A DNA stretch of 7,677 nucleotides from Candidatus Kerfeldbacteria bacterium (GTDB taxonomy: Bacteria > Patescibacteriota > Patescibacteriia > SBBC01 > CAIJZX01). The DNA is taken from assembly GCA_016217865.1 (NCBI GenBank), contig JACRFO010000126.1:1-7677 (forward strand), read 5' to 3'. A program made the translations under genes and the position numbers. This document shows positions 5,542 through 7,677 of this stretch, piece after piece. The notes beneath the pieces are model-generated. The model was not told the origin of the DNA and made no database searches. It saw only the letters and a list, made by a program, of their open reading frames with translations. Position 1 is the stretch's first letter. Each line of letters starts with the position of its first letter.

Positions 5542-5662
5542 GGGGACGTCGCGCCGTAGCGGACCGACCTGGGAAAGGGCGACCCTCCGACGGTCATCCG
5601 TCTGGAGCTGTACCCGACTACTGTGTCGACCGTCTCCCACGACCTCGTGGCGCGACGTCCCC
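5542..5662 (+). other. domain closed by a 14-bp perfect stem
   Basis: GGGGACGTCGCGCC (5542-5555) and GGCGCGACGTCCCC (5649-5662) are exact reverse complements, extended by two wobble pairs (5556/5648, 5557/5647). Inside, TGGGA/TCCCA (5570-5574/5635-5639) abuts GACGGTC/GACCGTC (5589-5595/5628-5634), with the hairpin AGGG-CGA-CCCT (5576-5586) at their junction. Confidence 0.65.
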
Positions 5663-5677
5663 GCGAGGATATCTCTC

Positions 5678-5769
5678 TTCATCGCCGCGGCTGTGAACCC
5701 ATGGGAAGCCCGCCCGCTGGGGTGGCACACTCCGCACAGGATGTGCGTGGGCCATGATCGTGGCAGCCG
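5678..5769 (+). other. branched stem domain of the structured RNA
   Basis: CGGCTG/CAGCCG (5678-5683/5764-5769) encloses CATG/CATG (5700-5703/5753-5756) stacked on GCCC/GGGC (5708-5711/5749-5752), and the hairpin CGCACA-GGA-TGTGCG (5733-5747). These stems are shorter than those of the neighbouring domains, so the exact pairing is less certain. Confidence 0.45.
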
Positions 5770-5825
5770 TCCCGGGTCAGGGTATCGTAACGGTGACTGG
5801 AGCGTCCTCTGGTCCTCTGTAACGG

Positions 5826-5846
5826 TACTCTGCCCGGGGCGGAGTA
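5826..5846 (+). other. 9-bp hairpin of the structured RNA
   Basis: TACTCTGCC (5826-5834), loop CGG, GGCGGAGTA (5838-5846): nine pairs with one U-G. It follows directly on the third GTAACG copy (5819-5824). Confidence 0.6.
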
Positions 5847-5860
5847 ATAGTGGTCGGTCA

Positions 5861-5952
5861 GACTGGAGTGTGGGTGCGCGAGAGCGTCCGAGTTAATCCA
5901 AGGATGGTCTGCGGACCTCCCTCGCGAGGGTTCTCGCCACCCCACTCCGGTC
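5861..5952 (+). other. 22-pair helix closing the 3' domain of the structured RNA
   Basis: 5861-5884 pairs with 5931-5952 over 22 pairs, with single-base bulges at 5871 and 5877 and wobble pairs 5864/5949 and 5884/5931. Inside is a 7-pair hairpin, GGA-T-GGTC with GACC-TCC (5902-5909/5914-5920). The bulges and wobbles at helix positions are typical of a functional RNA and unlike a simple DNA inverted repeat. Confidence 0.7.
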
Positions 5953-5953
5953 C

Positions 5954-6198
5954 ATTGATCGTTCCTTCCTTCGACGCTAGTGCGTCACCCGAGTTCACCG
6001 GTCAGCCACGACATTGAACTCGGCTGATTCCAGTGGTGTTGATCGCGCAACTTGAAAACTGAATAAACGGTAACGCATCAACAACAATGTAAGTGTAAGT
6101 AAGAGACAATCGGAATTGCCAACACCGTTGGTGGTTCTGGTGGTCACACACGTCAAATGTCCCGAAGCGCTTTGCGCTAGGGACGTGTCCCGATTTCT
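5954..6198 (+). other. 23S leader region with processing-type hairpins
   Basis: No reading frame is credible here. Hairpins: GACGC-TAGT-GCGTC (5973-5986); a 9-bp perfect stem CCGAGTTCA/TGAACTCGG (5989-5997/6015-6023); GTCCC/GGGAC enclosing AGCGC/GCGCT (6159-6184); and GTGTCC/GGACAC (6185-6190/6203-6208), which spans the estimated 23S 5' end. A boxA-like element lies at 6049-6066. This looks like the usual region just before a 23S gene, but no 16S 3' end or tRNA precedes it. Confidence 0.6.
6049..6066 (+). promoter_or_regulatory. boxA-like rRNA antitermination element
   Basis: AACTTGAAAACTGAATAA closely resembles the CTTTGAAAACTAAATAA-type element found before 23S genes in Gram-positive rRNA spacers, where Nus factors load. 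It lies about 130 nt before the estimated 23S start. Confidence 0.5.
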
Positions 6199-6490
6199 GT
6201 CAGGACACAAGGGCGTATGGTGGATGCCTCGACATTCATGAACGATGAAGGACGTCGGAGCCTGCGATAAGCTTCGGGGAGGTGGCAACCAACCTTTGAT
6301 CCGGAGATGTCCGAATGGGGAAACCCACGGCGGCAGAAATACCGTCGTACCCATGCCTGAATCTATAGGGCATGTGGAGTGTACCGAGCGAACTGAAACA
6401 TCTGAGTAGCTCGAGGAAGAGAAAAAAACGTCCCGCTCTGCGGGACATATTCCCTTAGTAGTGGCGAGCGAAACGGGAACAGTCCAAACC

Positions 6491-6664
6491 TATAGAGTTT
6501 CTTCCGCAAGGGAGAAAGGTTCACAAGACCGTATATTCTGTGGGGGTTGCGAGAGAGCAACGTCTAGAGCTTGTGATTCTAGGAGTAGAGCGCATGTTGA
6601 ATTATTTTCCGGCCTGTTCAAGTAGTAGGGTCGGATAATGGTTTGACCAGTCCATAGTCGAAGC
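6491..6664 (+). other. expanded variable region in 23S domain I
   Basis: About 174 nt lie between the AAACC at 6486-6490 and the conserved GGTCTGGAAAGGCC, against about 30 in E. coli and somewhat under 100 in Bacillus, recalled from memory. It folds locally: GTTGC/GCAAC (6546-6550/6557-6561), CTAGA/TCTAG (6564-6568/6578-6582) and CCGGCCT with GGGTCGG (6609-6615/6628-6634), flanked by ATTAT/ATAAT (6601-6605/6635-6639). Confidence 0.6.
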
Positions 6665-6819
6665 GGTCTGGAAAGGCCGGCCATAGACGGTGATAGCCCG
6701 GTAGGCGAAATGGACCCTCAAAAGCTTTACTGGTTGCTTTCCTCAAGTAACACGGGACTCGTGAAATCCTGTGTGAAGCCGGGAGGACTAGCCTCCCAAG
6801 ACTAAATATCATGAGTGAT

Positions 6820-6856
<37 letters not shown>

Positions 6857-7035
6857 CACCCCGGTGAGGGGAATGAAATAGTATCTGAAACCATATGCTT
6901 ACAAGCAGTTGCGGTCCGCAAGGATTGCAGCGTGCCTATTGAAGAATGAACCTACGAGTTGATCTATCCCACGTAGACTAAGGCCGTCCAGGCCGGAGTC
7001 GCAGTGAAAGCGAGCCTTCAATGGCGCCCGCTCTT

Positions 7036-7077
7036 ATGTGAGCTTGGCGATGTCTTCGGATGTCGTCACGCTCACGT
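7036..7077 (+). other. inserted 23S hairpin with UUCG loop in domain II
   Basis: GTGAGC/GCTCAC (7038-7043/7070-7075), extended outward by two pairs. Above it is a 10-pair stem 7045-7054/7059-7068 capped by a C(UUCG)G tetraloop. It sits just before the conserved GACCCGAAGCCGGGTGA, where E. coli has only a short segment. Confidence 0.65.
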
Positions 7078-7479
7078 TTGAGCCCGTGGGCCGGATCAGA
7101 CCCGAAGCCGGGTGAGCTACCCATGACCAGGATGAAGCGACGGTAAAACGTCGTGGAGGTCCGAACCCGTGAGTCGTGCAACGCTCTGGGATGAGTTGTG
7201 GGTAGAGGAGAAATTCCAATCGAACTCGGCGATAGCTGGTTCTCCGCGAAATAGCTTTTGGGCTAGCGTCGCGTGTTTCCATCTGGTGGTAGAGCACTGA
7301 ATGGGACGGCGTGGAGCAATCCTAGTCGTTCCAACCAAACTCCGAATGCCGGATGATTAAGCGCGGCAGTCAGTCCGTGGGGGCTAAGCTCCACCGGACG
7401 TGAGGGGAAGAACCCAGACCTCCAGCTAAGGTCCCTAAATCGATGCTCAGTGTCAAAGGTAGTCTTGCGGCGCAAACAA

Positions 7480-7510
<31 letters not shown>

Positions 7511-7677
7511 TAAAGAAAGCGTAACAGCTCACTGGTCAAGCCGCAGGGCGCCGAAAATGTACCGGGGCTTAAGCATCGTACCGAGGCTGAGGATGTCAGA
7601 GTCAGCGATGACTCTGGCGTGGTAGCGGAGCGTTCTGTGCGCGTCGAAGCGGTAGAGGTGACTCGCCGTGGAGTGCA

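Larger units (their letters stand above)
5365..5953 (+). ncRNA. large structured RNA, family not recognised
   Basis: About 590 nt with no credible protein frame and dense complementarity. Elements in order: ATCAAA/TTTGAT (5365-5370/5405-5410) enclosing a perfect 7-bp hairpin (5383-5399); a 9-bp stem 5429-5437/5513-5521 enclosing two hairpins; a 14-bp perfect stem 5542-5555/5649-5662 enclosing a junction; CGGCTG/CAGCCG (5678-5683/5764-5769) enclosing 5700-5756; a 9-bp hairpin 5826-5846; a 22-pair helix 5861-5884/5931-5952. Several pairs are G-T on the plus strand (for example 5864-5949, 5831-5841, 5486-5497) and would be A-C on the other, so the RNA is plus strand. I found no signature of 16S, tmRNA, SRP RNA or tRNA, and the RNase P core sequences are absent. 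No terminator separates it from the 23S gene, so it may be a very long 23S leader. Confidence 0.55.

Noticed and set aside
5239..5730. Minus-strand frame of 163 residues
   Set aside because: It runs through the terminator and the paired domains of the structured RNA, with no ribosome site and R/G-rich composition.
5720..5735. GGGGTGGCAC resembling a T-box core
   Set aside because: The full AGGGTGG-ACCGCG motif is absent, as are a specifier loop and a downstream aminoacyl-tRNA synthetase or amino-acid gene.
5429..5953. RNase P RNA or tmRNA
   Set aside because: The GAGGAAAGTCC and ACAGAA core strings of RNase P are missing, as are the T-arm and tag frame of tmRNA, on both strands. A divergent form cannot be excluded by eye.

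Overview
The window most resembles a piece of a Candidate Phyla Radiation (Patescibacteria) genome or a similar uncultured bacterium. The clues are a secreted beta-helix protein carrying a paired six-cysteine repeat of a style common in those genomes, two genes that look leaderless, a 23S rRNA gene with no 16S beside it, and lineage-specific insertions in the 23S. This assignment is inference; no marker here settles it. Base and codon use are uneven. The minus-strand pair at 642-1724 is much richer in G/C-ending codons than the glycosidase and beta-helix genes and uses perfect Shine-Dalgarno sites, so it may be a transferred block or an assembly joint.

Layout: 1-516 is the 3' end of a CapA-type (poly-gamma-glutamate/capsule) metallophosphoesterase, followed at once by a possible 29-residue membrane peptide (522-611). 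Two minus-strand genes follow: a secreted four-cysteine protein of unknown function (1014-1724) and a small membrane-anchored cysteine-rich protein (642-881), each with its own promoter-like site and AGGAGG ribosome site, and separated by an intrinsic terminator. A divergent promoter region (about 1779-1886), holding an 11-bp inverted repeat, separates these from a family 1 beta-glycosidase (1896-3104, plus). That gene runs tail to tail, with overlapping stop codons, into a large minus-strand secreted parallel beta-helix protein (3101-5092), which ends abruptly a few residues into what looks like one more domain. Both of these genes have a promoter whose -10 box lies exactly 9 nt before the ATG.

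From 5114 to 6198 I see no protein gene. A promoter, nested hairpin and intrinsic terminator (5168-5337) come first. Then follows about 590 nt of strongly base-paired sequence (5365-5953): nested stems including a 14-bp perfect stem, a 9-bp closing stem around two hairpins, and a 22-pair helix with two single-base bulges. G-T appositions in the stems point to the plus strand as the RNA strand. I do not recognise the family. It leads, with no terminator that I can see, into a boxA-like element and the 5' part of 23S rRNA (about 6199 to the window end, roughly the first 40-45 percent of the gene). The structured RNA is either an unusually long 23S leader or a separate undescribed ncRNA, and it is the most interesting object in the window.

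The surface proteins (CapA-like enzyme, secreted beta-helix protein, secreted four-cysteine protein) and the glycosidase fit an organism that handles cell-surface or environmental polysaccharides, but the sequence does not show a pathway.
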